Below are positions 44,628 through 53,773 of a stretch of DNA of 64,000 nucleotides, in pieces. How positions within the stretch are numbered: the stretch's first letter is position 1; each line of letters opens with the position of its first letter. Both the position numbers and the translations under genes were made by a program. Under the pieces are notes generated by a model, which worked only from the letters and a program-made list of their open reading frames with translations, did not search any database and had not been told where the DNA came from. The DNA is from Sphaerisporangium rubeum (GTDB taxonomy: Bacteria > Actinomycetota > Actinomycetes > Streptosporangiales > Streptosporangiaceae), in assembly GCF_014207705.1 (NCBI RefSeq), contig NZ_JACHIU010000001.1:682001-746000 (forward strand), given 5' to 3'.

Positions 44628-44820
44628 CTTCACCCCTTCTTCGAGAGTTTTCGCAGGCAAAGGGTTATTTCACGATACGAGCATCCAGCCGGCGACGTGC
44701 CGTCTTCGGCACGAGATCCTCACTCCACACGCCGGCCGTCCGGTCATGACCTGGCCGGGATCGCTCGTGCCACGGTGCCGGAGATCCGCCGAGGGTGGCG
44801 AGGCACCTGCCGGTCGATCG

Positions 44821-44907
44821 CCGTACGGCGGCGCCGGATTCGCCGTACCACGTCCCGCCGCTTCGGCGCCGTACGGGGGGCACCGTACGGTGGTGCCGGA
44901 TTCGCTG
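44821..44907. repeat. Degenerate direct repeat in a gene-poor stretch
   Basis: Two copies of about 24 bases, each CCGTACGG-x-GG-x-GCCGGATTCGC, begin at 44821 and 44883 (62 bases apart); a third CCGTACGG is at 44869. They lie inside the 626-base gene-free stretch 44628-45253, next to the decayed glycosyltransferase fragment. The stretch also contains a purine-rich run (about 45100-45180) and no other recognisable feature. Confidence 0.55.
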
Positions 44908-44929
44908 AGCCGCGTTCCGCCGCCACGCG

Positions 44930-45030
44930 CACTGCCGACGGCTCGCCGGTCCACGGCTGTGGCCCCATGACGTTCACGTTCGCCGCCTCGTGCACCATCC
45001 GGGAAGCGACTCGTCCGGATGGGTGCGCTC
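44930..45030 (-). pseudogene. Decayed fragment of the N-terminal part of the 41575-43518 glycosyltransferase
   Basis: About 100 bases match 43336-43436 at roughly 80% identity by eye. On the minus strand it reads VHEAANVNVMGPQPWTGEPSA against VAYEAADVDVMGPRPWGGEPSA in the intact gene. No full gene surrounds it, and the match ends on both sides. It is a remnant of a partial duplication or of a lost paralogue. Two open frames cover it on the minus strand (44670-45086 and 44744-45178), but neither looks like a real gene. Confidence 0.7.
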
Positions 45031-45253
45031 GACCGGCCGCGCCGGTCTCCTGGTCCACTCGCCGCTCCTTCGCCGCGACGTACCACCGGTCGAGTGCGGA
45101 GGAGGGTGTGGGGTGGGAGGTGGTTACCGAGAGGGTGGGGGGATATGGGGTGGCTCGGTAGGGGGCGGACATTTCCATGAGGCTAGCGAGGCTAATGGGG
45201 CAGGAGTCCGTTTATTAGGGGTTTTTTGGGGGTCTCTCATGGAATTCACAAGA

Positions 45254-45281
45254 AAGGGGCAGGTCGTCAGACCTGCCCCTT
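45254..45281 (-). terminator. Strong terminator of the aldolase gene
   Basis: Perfect 11-bp arms AAGGGGCAGGT (45254-45264) and ACCTGCCCCTT (45271-45281) around CGTCAG, followed on the minus strand by TTTCTTG. It sits 60 bases past the fructose-bisphosphate aldolase stop. Confidence 0.9.
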
Positions 45282-45340
45282 CTTGGGATATCGGTGGTTT
45301 TACCGGTGGGACCTGCGGTTGTGCCGGGGGTGTTGCTTGA

Positions 45341-46360
<1,020 letters not shown>

Positions 46361-46587
46361 CGGAAGTCATCTCCCTGAACGGATCTGATGGCCGCGCACG
46401 GGCCAGGACGAGCAATTACGGGGCAGGTAGCAAGTATTGCGGACGCGACGGCCCCGGGACCGCGGGCCCGGCCCTGAAGGCCGGTGTGCCGTGGTGACCG
46501 GTGACGCCGGAGGCCGGCGCTCGCTCGATATACCTCGTCGTACCCGTTCGCGCGCGGAACCCGCTCGCCAGGATAGTCTCGTCCGTG

Positions 46588-47283
46588 ATGGACCTCACCA
46601 ATCTTCTCGACGCCCAATGGTGGATCGTCACCTTCGGGCTCATCGGCATCCTGGCGATCATCTTCGCCGAGACCGGGCTCCTCATCGGGTTCTTCCTGCC
46701 CGGTGACTCCCTGCTGGTCGTCGCAGGCATGGGGGCCTCCGCCGCCGTGGCGACCTCCGTCGGCCTCGACGCGCCGTTCCCGCTGGCCGTGCTGCTGATC
46801 GGCGCGCCGTTCTGCGCCATCGTCGGCGCGCAGGTCGGCCACTACATCGGCGCCAAGACCGGTCCGAGGTTGTTCTCCCGGCCCGAGTCACGGCTGTTCA
46901 AGCGTGAGTACGTCGAGAAGGCCGAGCACTACTTCCAGACGTTCGGCCCGGCCAAGGCCGTGGTGCTCGCGCGGTTCATCCCGATCGTCCGCACGTTCCT
47001 CAACCCGGTGGCCGGCATGCTCGGCATGCCCGCGCCGAAGTTCTTCCTGTGGAACGTCGTCGGCGGCGTCCTGTGGACCGAGTCGCTGCTGCTCGTGGGC
47101 TACTTCGCCGGTAGCGCGATCCCCAACGTCGACCGGTACATCCTGCCCGGCGCCGCGGTGATCATCCTGCTGTCGGTCATCCCGATCGTCCGCGAGATCA
47201 TGAAGGGCCGCAAGGCGTCGAAGGCCGTCCCGCCGGCCGAGCCCCGCGGCCGTCACCACCGCGACCCCGCCTCTCCTATGTAG
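46588..47283 (+). CDS. DedA-family membrane protein
   Basis: A 231-residue membrane protein. FAETGLLIGFFLPGDSLLVVAGM, GAQVGHYIGAKTGPRLFSR and LARFIPIVRTFLNPVAGMLGMP are DedA/SNARE-associated signatures; the Arg in the last block is a known essential residue. DedA proteins handle lipid-carrier recycling (for example undecaprenyl phosphate) or lipid scrambling and support membrane homeostasis. The ATG at 46588 follows a GTG one codon earlier. It is divergent from fba. Confidence 0.93.
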   Translation: MDLTNLLDAQWWIVTFGLIGILAIIFAETGLLIGFFLPGDSLLVVAGMGASAAVATSVGLDAPFPLAVLLIGAPFCAIVGAQVGHYIGAKTGPRLFSRPESRLFKREYVEKAEHYFQTFGPAKAVVLARFIPIVRTFLNPVAGMLGMPAPKFFLWNVVGGVLWTESLLLVGYFAGSAIPNVDRYILPGAAVIILLSVIPIVREIMKGRKASKAVPPAEPRGRHHRDPASPM

Positions 47284-47415
47284 TCCGGGACGCCATCACC
47301 TCCCCGCACGCATCGGTCCCGAACCGTCCCGTCACCTCCCGGAGCACGACCGGCCGCCAGGCGAATGTCCTGATGAACGGTCATATGTCGTCATCTAGGG
47401 GTTAGCCTCCGATAT

Positions 47416-47898
47416 GTGGGACGCCATCGCACCGACCCAATGGGACTCGCCCGCCTGCTGCTGGCAGGCGTCGCGGTCCTCGTGGTCGTGGCGCTCATCG
47501 TGCTCGGCGTGTTCGCCCTGATCGGATCGCTCAACACCGAGGCACCCGCGCCGGACGACCCACCGGCCGCCGTCGTGTCGTCCGAGGTCGCGGGGCCGTC
47601 AGCCGCTCCGTCCACCTCACCCGCGAGCGCATCCTCGGCGCCTCCGGCCGCCGGAGCGGCACCCACCCTCTTCGTGGAGTGCCGCGCCGACAGTTGTCCC
47701 TTGTTCGTGCGGGTCAGCGGCGGCGACATCGTGGAGGACCGCGATCTCACCCGCGGCCAGCAGGCGACCTACGACCAGCCCCGGCTCGACGTCGTCATCG
47801 GGGACGCGTCGACCGTGTACGTCGAGGTGAACGGCAAGCCCCGCGACCCCGGCGGACCGGGTGAGCGGCAGACCTTCACGGCCGAGCGACCCGGCTGA
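47416..47898 (+). CDS. Single-pass membrane protein with RodZ-C-like domain
   Basis: A 160-residue protein starting at GTG. A basic N-terminus, a membrane helix (about 12-35), a Ser/Pro/Ala-rich linker (about 40-80) and a C-terminal beta domain follow: LFVECRADSCPLFVRVSGGDIVEDRDLTRGQQATYDQPRLDVVIGDASTVYVEVNGKP-like, which has the layout of the RodZ periplasmic domain (DUF4115). Two cysteines (ECRADSC) could form a disulphide. It has no cytoplasmic HTH, unlike RodZ, and it is much shorter. Function unknown. Confidence 0.65.
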   Translation: MGRHRTDPMGLARLLLAGVAVLVVVALIVLGVFALIGSLNTEAPAPDDPPAAVVSSEVAGPSAAPSTSPASASSAPPAAGAAPTLFVECRADSCPLFVRVSGGDIVEDRDLTRGQQATYDQPRLDVVIGDASTVYVEVNGKPRDPGGPGERQTFTAERPG

Positions 47899-47931
47899 CG
47901 GAGCCGGCGAGCGGGGCCGGCGCTGAAACGT

Positions 47932-48468
47932 TCAGGACAGGCCGAGATCATCGAGGGTGTACGCGGTCCGGTACGGCAGGCCGGTCGCCTCCATGGCGGC
48001 GGCCGCGCCGCGGTCCACGATGGTCGCCACGCCGACGATCTCGGCCCCCGCCTCGCGCAGCGCCTCCACCGCGGTCAGCACAGAGCCGCCGGTGGTCGAG
48101 GTGTCCTCCACCGCGAGCACGCGGCGGCCCGCGACGTCCGGCCCCTCGATGCGGCGCTGCAGACCATGCGCCTTGCCGGCCTTGCGCACCACGAACGCGT
48201 CGAGACGCCGTCCGCGCGCCGCCGCCGCGTGCAGCATCGCCGCGGCCACCGGGTCCGCGCCGAGCGTCAGGCCACCCACGGCGTCGTACCCGAGGTCCTC
48301 GGTCAGGTCGAGCATCACGCGGCCCACGAGCGGTGCCGCGGTGCCGTCCAAAGTGATGCGGCGCAGGTCCACGTACCAGTCGGCCTCACGGCCGGAGGAC
48401 AGCACGACCCGGCCGTGCACGACCCCCTTTTTGATGATTTCGTCCAGCAGATTCGCGCGGTCGTTCAT
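47932..48468 (-). CDS. pyrE: Orotate phosphoribosyltransferase
   Basis: A 178-residue type-I phosphoribosyltransferase converting orotate and PRPP to OMP. The PRPP loop VLAVEDTSTTGGSVLTAV is intact, and GGLTLGADPVAAAML and FVVRKAGKAHGLQRRIEG are OPRTase blocks. Length is normal for the short actinobacterial form. It is divergent from the NYN gene with about 233 bases between starts. Confidence 0.95.
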   Translation of the reverse strand: MNDRANLLDEIIKKGVVHGRVVLSSGREADWYVDLRRITLDGTAAPLVGRVMLDLTEDLGYDAVGGLTLGADPVAAAMLHAAAARGRRLDAFVVRKAGKAHGLQRRIEGPDVAGRRVLAVEDTSTTGGSVLTAVEALREAGAEIVGVATIVDRGAAAAMEATGLPYRTAYTLDDLGLS

Positions 48469-48701
48469 GGTGCCAGCCTAGAGAACGGTGCCGCGCGAAG
48501 GCCGTTCGGGGACCTCCTTATCACCCCAGCTCGGTCCTAAAAGACAAACTGGTACGGTCGGCGTGGACGTCCATAGATATGGTCATGCGCGGGCCGAATC
48601 GCCGGGATTCACCCGCGCGCGATCAGAGGCTTCATTACCCTGAGATAGGGCCGGGCTTCGGCTGCCACCGGGCCTGACCCACGTAGAAAGGGCGGTGTCG
48701 C

Positions 48702-51188
48702 GTGGATCGCTGCGCGCTGTTCGTTGACGCCGGCTACCTGCTGGCGGACGGCGCGATGGCCGTGCATGGGACCCGCCATCGCGAGGCCGTCGCCTGGGAC
48801 TACCCGGGGTTGCTGCAACTGCTTTCCAGGTTGTCGCGTGAGCGCACCGACCTCCCGTTACTTCGCTGCTACTGGTACGAGGCCACGGTCGAGGGCCGGC
48901 GCACACCGGAGCACGACGCGCTCGCCGACATCCCCGGCCTCAAGCTGCGGCTCGCGCGCATACGTCCCGGCCGCCGCGAGGGTGTGGACGCGCAGGTGCA
49001 CCGCGACCTGATGACCCTCGCACGCAACAACGCCATCTGCGACGCCGTGGTCGTGAGCGGCGACGAGGACCTCGCTCAGGTCGTCAGCGACGCACAGGAC
49101 CTCGGCATCCGGGTCACCGTCATCCACATCGCCGCCGAAGGCAACTGGGCCGTGTCGCGGGCCCTGCAGCAGGAGTGCGACGACCTCATCGAGATCGGCG
49201 GCGGCCACCTGCGGCCGTACGTCAACCTGGTGACCGGCAACGTCGCGGGCCCGGCCGACAACGGCAACGGACAAGGCAACGGCCGTTCCCCCGCCTCCGG
49301 CCTGTCCACCCCCTCGTCCCACGGGTCCCCCGCCTACGAGCAAGGCGCACTCGGCCCCGGCCCGAGCGGCTCGGCCTCCTCCACCGGTCGTCCCGGCGGC
49401 CAGACCCCCCAGGGGGCCGCGGGCCGGCCGGGCCGTCCCGAGGCGGACGGCGCCTACGGCGGCGCTCCGCACGGTGAGCCGTCCTACGGCTCAACCACCT
49501 TCGGGCCCGGCGGCGCGTACGGCCAGAGCTCCGGCTCCTACGGCACGGCCGCGTCCGGCCAAGGCGGCGACAGCGGCCACAGCGACCAGGCGAGGCCGCA
49601 CGGTCCCACCCCGGACCCGCAGAGCACCCCCGCATCCGGTTCCCCCGGCACGTACGCGAGGGACGTACCGGCCGCACCACCTGCCGCCGCCTCCGGCGAC
49701 GCGAGCGCGTCCTCCGGTGCGAACGGCCTCGGCACCGGTGGTCTCGGCACCGGTGGTCTCGGTGCCGGTGGTCTCGGCACGGCAGGCGCTCCGGCCGGCG
49801 GCGCGCACGCGGCAGGGGGTTCCGCCACAGGTGGCGGCCCGCTCGCCGCAGGCGGCGACCCGGGTGCCGCTCACGGGTCCGGTGCATCACAGACGATCGG
49901 CACATCGCAAGGGCTCGCGGCCTCGCAGGGGCTCGGCACATCGCAGGGGCTCGCCGCCTCGCACGGGACCGGTACCTCGCAGGGGTCCGGTGTCTCGCAC
50001 GGGAGCGGTACCTCGCACGGGACCGGTGTCGCGCAGGGGTCCGGTGTCTCGCACGGGAGCGGTGCTCCCCACAGCACCGGTGACGTGAAGGCGACAGGTC
50101 CGGCGGGTAGCGGTGGTCACGCCGCGGGGACGACCGCTCGTTCCCCCGGGGCCAGTGGTCACGTCCCCGGGGCCGGCAACCACCATGGTGCGGCGGCGGG
50201 TGGCCACGCCGCGGGCCTCAGCGGCACCGCCGGGCTGAGCGGTGCCTCCGGGTCGAGCGGCACCGGTGGACCCGGTGCCGGGGGTGCGGTGGGGGGAGGC
50301 ACGGCGCAGGCCGGTGCGGGGGCCCATCAGGTGCCTGGCGTGGGTGGAGCGCATGGAGCCGCTCGGCAAGGCGGGGGACATGAGGCTCCGCGGGACGTCG
50401 CGGCCGGGCCGGGGCAGCGGGGAGCGCAGCCCGCGTTGCCTTCGGGGTACTCGGGTGGCTTCGACCAGGGAGTACCGGCGCCTGGTCCGCTCACCGGACC
50501 CATGCCGGCGCCGGTGCCGTCGCAGTCGCCGCCGGGCCAGTACGGGCCTGGCGGTCATGCCGGTGGTCCCGGTTCACTCGGGGGGCACGGTGGTGGTTCC
50601 GGTTCGCACGGCGGTGGTTCCGGTGCGTATGGGGGACAGGCCGGTGGTTCCGGTTCGTTCGGCGGACAGGACGGTGGTTCCGAAGCGCACGGAGGACAAG
50701 CGGGTGGTTCCGGTTCGCACGGCGGTGGTTCCGGTGCGTATGGGGGACAGGCCGGTGGTTCCGGTTCGTTCGGCGGACAGGACGGTGGTTCCGGAGCGCA
50801 TGGAGCGTACGGCGGTGGTTCCGGTGGGCTCGGGGGGCACGGCGGTGGCGGACATGCGGGAGGCGCGCCGTACGCGGGTGCGCAGCTCGGGCCGTACACG
50901 GGGCCGCAGCCGGCGCCGGTGCCGGTGCAGAGTCCGGGGACCACGACGCTCGCGGACGCCGTGAAGGCCGCGCACAAGGAAGGGCACGACTTCGGGGAGT
51001 CGGTCGCGCGGGACGCGCCGGCGCTCTGGCTGGAGGCGGTGCTGGCGCGCAAGCCCCGCATGCCGTCGGACCTGGAGGCACGTCTGCTGCAGGGGTCGTC
51101 GCTGCCGATCGACTTCCTGCTGCACGACGAGGTGCGCCACGCGTTGCGCCGGGGCTTCTGGGATGCCCTGGAGCGTGCCCGGCGATAA
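48702..51188 (+). CDS. NYN-domain (PIN-like) protein with long repetitive linker
   Basis: An 828-residue protein starting at GTG. The first about 165 residues are a NYN/PIN-like nuclease fold: RCALFVDAGYLLADGAM gives the first catalytic Asp (Asp9), VDAQVHRDLMTLA and DAVVVSGDEDLAQVVSDA the next acidic sites, IRVTVIHIA the last strand. About 560 low-complexity residues rich in Gly, Ser, Ala and His follow. The C-terminal about 75 residues are again ordered (LADAVKAAHKEGHDFGESVARDAPALWLEAVLARKPRMP). The two ordered ends resemble conserved actinobacterial NYN proteins; the linker is unusually long. RNA processing is the expected role; the linker may promote clustering. Confidence 0.8.
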   Translation: MDRCALFVDAGYLLADGAMAVHGTRHREAVAWDYPGLLQLLSRLSRERTDLPLLRCYWYEATVEGRRTPEHDALADIPGLKLRLARIRPGRREGVDAQVHRDLMTLARNNAICDAVVVSGDEDLAQVVSDAQDLGIRVTVIHIAAEGNWAVSRALQQECDDLIEIGGGHLRPYVNLVTGNVAGPADNGNGQGNGRSPASGLSTPSSHGSPAYEQGALGPGPSGSASSTGRPGGQTPQGAAGRPGRPEADGAYGGAPHGEPSYGSTTFGPGGAYGQSSGSYGTAASGQGGDSGHSDQARPHGPTPDPQSTPASGSPGTYARDVPAAPPAAASGDASASSGANGLGTGGLGTGGLGAGGLGTAGAPAGGAHAAGGSATGGGPLAAGGDPGAAHGSGASQTIGTSQGLAASQGLGTSQGLAASHGTGTSQGSGVSHGSGTSHGTGVAQGSGVSHGSGAPHSTGDVKATGPAGSGGHAAGTTARSPGASGHVPGAGNHHGAAAGGHAAGLSGTAGLSGASGSSGTGGPGAGGAVGGGTAQAGAGAHQVPGVGGAHGAARQGGGHEAPRDVAAGPGQRGAQPALPSGYSGGFDQGVPAPGPLTGPMPAPVPSQSPPGQYGPGGHAGGPGSLGGHGGGSGSHGGGSGAYGGQAGGSGSFGGQDGGSEAHGGQAGGSGSHGGGSGAYGGQAGGSGSFGGQDGGSGAHGAYGGGSGGLGGHGGGGHAGGAPYAGAQLGPYTGPQPAPVPVQSPGTTTLADAVKAAHKEGHDFGESVARDAPALWLEAVLARKPRMPSDLEARLLQGSSLPIDFLLHDEVRHALRRGFWDALERARR
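49884..50081 (+). repeat. Eleven tandem hexapeptide repeats in the NYN linker
   Basis: Exactly 198 bases encode eleven in-frame six-residue units of the form (T/A/V)-S-(Q/H)-G-x-(G/A), for example TSQGLA, ASQGLG, VSHGSG. Units differ by few bases, which points to recent slippage or unequal exchange. Confidence 0.9.
50592..50813 (+). repeat. 111-base tandem duplication in the NYN linker
   Basis: Two adjacent 111-base (37-codon) copies start at 50592 and 50703. The first 91 bases of each are identical. The copies encode GGSGSHGGGSGAYGGQAGG-type sequence. The reading frame is kept. Confidence 0.9.
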
Positions 51189-51318
51189 CGTGGCGTCAAG
51201 CGCGCGTGAGCCGCGGCGAGCCGTCCACCCGGCAGGCTCGGCCGGCACGCGGGGTGCGCGCGCAGGTTCGTAGTTTCGGTGCTTCGAGGAGCTCAGGTAC
51301 ACCGGCGAGGGGGTACCC

Positions 51319-53079
51319 ATGGGTGAGGAGCGGTCTTCCGTGCGGCGCGGTGCGCGGACCCTCAGGGATCCGTTGTCGCGTGCGGCACGGGTGGACGATC
51401 AGGTCGACATCGACGTCGACATCGGCATGGTGCTGCGCGCGCACCGCGCGGGGTACCCCCGGCCACGGCCGGGGCCGGTGCGGCGCGCGTACGACGTGGC
51501 GGAGCTGGCGCACCGCGGCCAGGTCCGCAAGTCCGGCGAGCCGTACATCATCCATCCGCTCGCTGTGACGATGATCCTCGCCGAGTGCGGCATGGACAGC
51601 GCCACACTCCAGGCGGCGTTGCTCCACGACACCGTCGAGGACACCGAGTACACCTTGCCGGAGCTGCGCGCCGACTTCGGCGACGAGATCGCGGTGCTGG
51701 TGGACGGCGTGACCAAGCTGGACGGCTCCAAGTGGGGTGAGCGGGCCGAGGCCGAGACGTTCCGCAAGATGGTGCTGGCCGCGGCGGCGGACCTGCGGGT
51801 GCTGCTCATCAAGCTGGCCGACCGGCTGCACAACCTGCGCACCCTCGGCTTCCAGCCGCCGCACAAACAGCAGCGCATCGCACGCCAGTCGCAGGAACTG
51901 CTGATCCCCTTCGCCGAGCGCCTCGGCATGTACGAGCTGAAACGCGAGATGGACGACCTGTGCTTCTCGGTGCTGCGGCCCGAGGCGCACGGTGAGATCA
52001 AGGCCGCGCTCGACGCACGCGAGGCCGCCGGCCGTGCCCTGCTGCGGCCCGCCGTGGACCGTCTGCGGGCCGCGCTCAAGGAGCACAAGGTCGCCGGTGA
52101 CGTGATGCTGTACCGGCGTCACCTGTGGGCCGTCCACCTGGACGTCGGCGACCGCCTCGACACGTTGCAGCCCGCCGACCAGTTCCGCCTGCTCGTGCTC
52201 GTGGACGGCGAGGACCGCGACTGTTACATCGCGCTCGGCGCCGTGCACGCCGGCATGAACCCCGTGCCGGGCCGGCTGAAGGACTTCATCTCACTGCCGC
52301 GGTTCAACCTCTACCGCGCGTTGCACACCCGGGTCATCGCGGACGGCCGCACGGTGATGGACGTCATCATCCGCACCCGCCGCATGCACCGTGTCGCCGA
52401 GCGGGGTCTCGCCGCGCACATGCACGAGATGGCGCGCGGCCCGGGGGCCGACGTCGCGGGCCGCATCGACCTGGAGTGGCTGCGCCGCCTGCTCGCCTGG
52501 CAGAACGACGCGACGTCCGCGGACTTCCTCGAGTCGCTGCGCGGCGACCTGCGGCCCGACGGCATCGCCGCGTTCACCACCGGAGGCGAGCTGATCCCGC
52601 TGCCTCCTGGTGCGACGTCCATCGACTTCGCGTACGCGCTCGGCCCGCAGACCGGCGACCACGCCATCGGCGCGCTGATCAACGGCAGGCTGGTGCCGCT
52701 GCACGCACGCGTGGACAACGGCGCGGTGGTGCACATCCTCACCGACGAGACCGCCTCACCGTCCGAGGCCGGTCTGGACGCGGCCACCACCCCGACGGCG
52801 CGGCTGCTGATCCGCCGCCACCTGGCGGCGAACCAGGGTCCGGACGACGCGGCGGACAAGGGCCGCCGCGTGGTCGCCGAGGCGGTCGCCGGCGAAGGCC
52901 TCGATCTGCTGGACCTGGAGTGCCTGGGGGTGTCCGGCAGCGTCGCAGAAGACCTCGGTCACCGCGAGCTCGACGACCTGTACGCCGCGGTCACCGCCGG
53001 CAAGGTGGACCTCGACGATCTGGTGGCGAGGCTCGTCAAGGAGAACTCCCGTTCCACGGACCCGGCGCAGGACAGCTGA
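51319..53079 (+). CDS. RelA/SpoT homologue, hydrolase-type, short form
   Basis: A 586-residue RSH protein. The HD hydrolase domain (about 60-210) is intact: HRGQVRKSGEPYIIHP, ALLHDTVEDT and KLADRLHNLRTL. The synthetase domain (about 240-400) is altered. PGRLKDFISLPRFNLYRALHTRVI replaces RFKDYIA-x-PK-x-NGYQSLHTTV, and the catalytic glutamate of the IEIQIRT block appears as Asp in MDVIIRT. A TGS domain (about 415-475) follows; the ACT/regulatory C-terminus of full-length Rel is absent or very short. The likely role is (p)ppGpp breakdown, with synthesis weak or lost. It starts at ATG 51319. Confidence 0.85.
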   Translation: MGEERSSVRRGARTLRDPLSRAARVDDQVDIDVDIGMVLRAHRAGYPRPRPGPVRRAYDVAELAHRGQVRKSGEPYIIHPLAVTMILAECGMDSATLQAALLHDTVEDTEYTLPELRADFGDEIAVLVDGVTKLDGSKWGERAEAETFRKMVLAAAADLRVLLIKLADRLHNLRTLGFQPPHKQQRIARQSQELLIPFAERLGMYELKREMDDLCFSVLRPEAHGEIKAALDAREAAGRALLRPAVDRLRAALKEHKVAGDVMLYRRHLWAVHLDVGDRLDTLQPADQFRLLVLVDGEDRDCYIALGAVHAGMNPVPGRLKDFISLPRFNLYRALHTRVIADGRTVMDVIIRTRRMHRVAERGLAAHMHEMARGPGADVAGRIDLEWLRRLLAWQNDATSADFLESLRGDLRPDGIAAFTTGGELIPLPPGATSIDFAYALGPQTGDHAIGALINGRLVPLHARVDNGAVVHILTDETASPSEAGLDAATTPTARLLIRRHLAANQGPDDAADKGRRVVAEAVAGEGLDLLDLECLGVSGSVAEDLGHRELDDLYAAVTAGKVDLDDLVARLVKENSRSTDPAQDS

Positions 53080-53112
53080 CGTCACTTCGGCGAACCGGCG
53101 ACGGGCCGCACA

Positions 53113-53128
53113 CCGGCGTGAACGCCGG
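53113..53128. terminator. Small hairpin between convergent RSH and response-regulator genes
   Basis: Perfect arms CCGGCG/CGCCGG around the tetraloop TGAA, between two convergent stops. Possible bidirectional terminator. Confidence 0.4.
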
Positions 53129-53146
53129 GACGGTGCGCCGGGGCCG

Positions 53147-53773
53147 CTACGACAGCGCGTCGAAGCCCGCGCGCAGGTGCGTGACCCGTTCGGACAGGTC
53201 GCGGAGCGGACCGGTGAGCGGAGTGGCACCTTGGTTCTTGGCGGCGAGCTCCTTGACGCGGGTCAGCTCGTCCTCGACGGAGGTGAGCCTGCGGGACAGC
53301 TCAGGCAGCACCTCGGTGCCGGTGCCGTCCGGCAGTTCGACGGCGAGGCGGTCGCGCAGCAGAGCCGCCTGCTCGGCGAGACGGGTGTTCATGTTGTACA
53401 GCTCCACGAACACCGACACCTTGGCCCGCAGCACCCACGGGTCGAACGGCTTGGTGAGGTAGTCGACGGCCCCGGCGGCGTACCCGCGGAACGCGTAGTC
53501 CGGCGCGCTGTCGACCACGGTCAGGAAGATGATGGGGATGTTGCGGGTGCGCTCGCGGCGCTTGATGTGCGCGGCGGTCTCGAACCCGTCCATCCCCGGC
53601 ATGCGCACGTCGAGCAGGATCAGCGCGAAGTCGATGGCGAGCAGCGCCTTCAGCGCCTCCTCGCCGGACTTCGCGCGGACCGCCACCACATCGAGGGAAC
53701 TGAGGATGGCCTCAAGCGCGATCAGGTTCTCCTCGCGATCGTCGACCAGAAGGATCTTCGCTCGCTCGGCCAT
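53147..53773 (-). CDS. Response regulator with receiver domain and coiled-coil output
   Basis: A 208-residue protein. The receiver domain (1-125) has Asp11-Asp12, the phospho-acceptor Asp55 in LILLDVRMPGMDGF, the Thr in FLTVVDS and the Lys in YLTKPFDPW. Instead of a DNA-binding domain, residues 130-208 are a coiled coil (LAEQAALLRDRLAVEL, LTRVKELAAKN). The ATG at 53773 overlaps the stop of the hybrid kinase by one base, so the two are co-translated and are very likely partners. With no DNA-binding output, it probably acts by protein contact. Confidence 0.9.
   Translation of the reverse strand: MAERAKILLVDDREENLIALEAILSSLDVVAVRAKSGEEALKALLAIDFALILLDVRMPGMDGFETAAHIKRRERTRNIPIIFLTVVDSAPDYAFRGYAAGAVDYLTKPFDPWVLRAKVSVFVELYNMNTRLAEQAALLRDRLAVELPDGTGTEVLPELSRRLTSVEDELTRVKELAAKNQGATPLTGPLRDLSERVTHLRAGFDALS

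Noticed and set aside
44670-45178. Overlapping minus-strand frames of 138 and 144 codons as real genes
   Set aside because: They only contain the decayed GT fragment and repeats, with no ribosome site or family motif.
48702-51188. PE/PPE- or silk-like exported protein
   Set aside because: The N-terminus is a clear NYN domain and there is no signal peptide; the Gly/Ser repeats are an internal linker.
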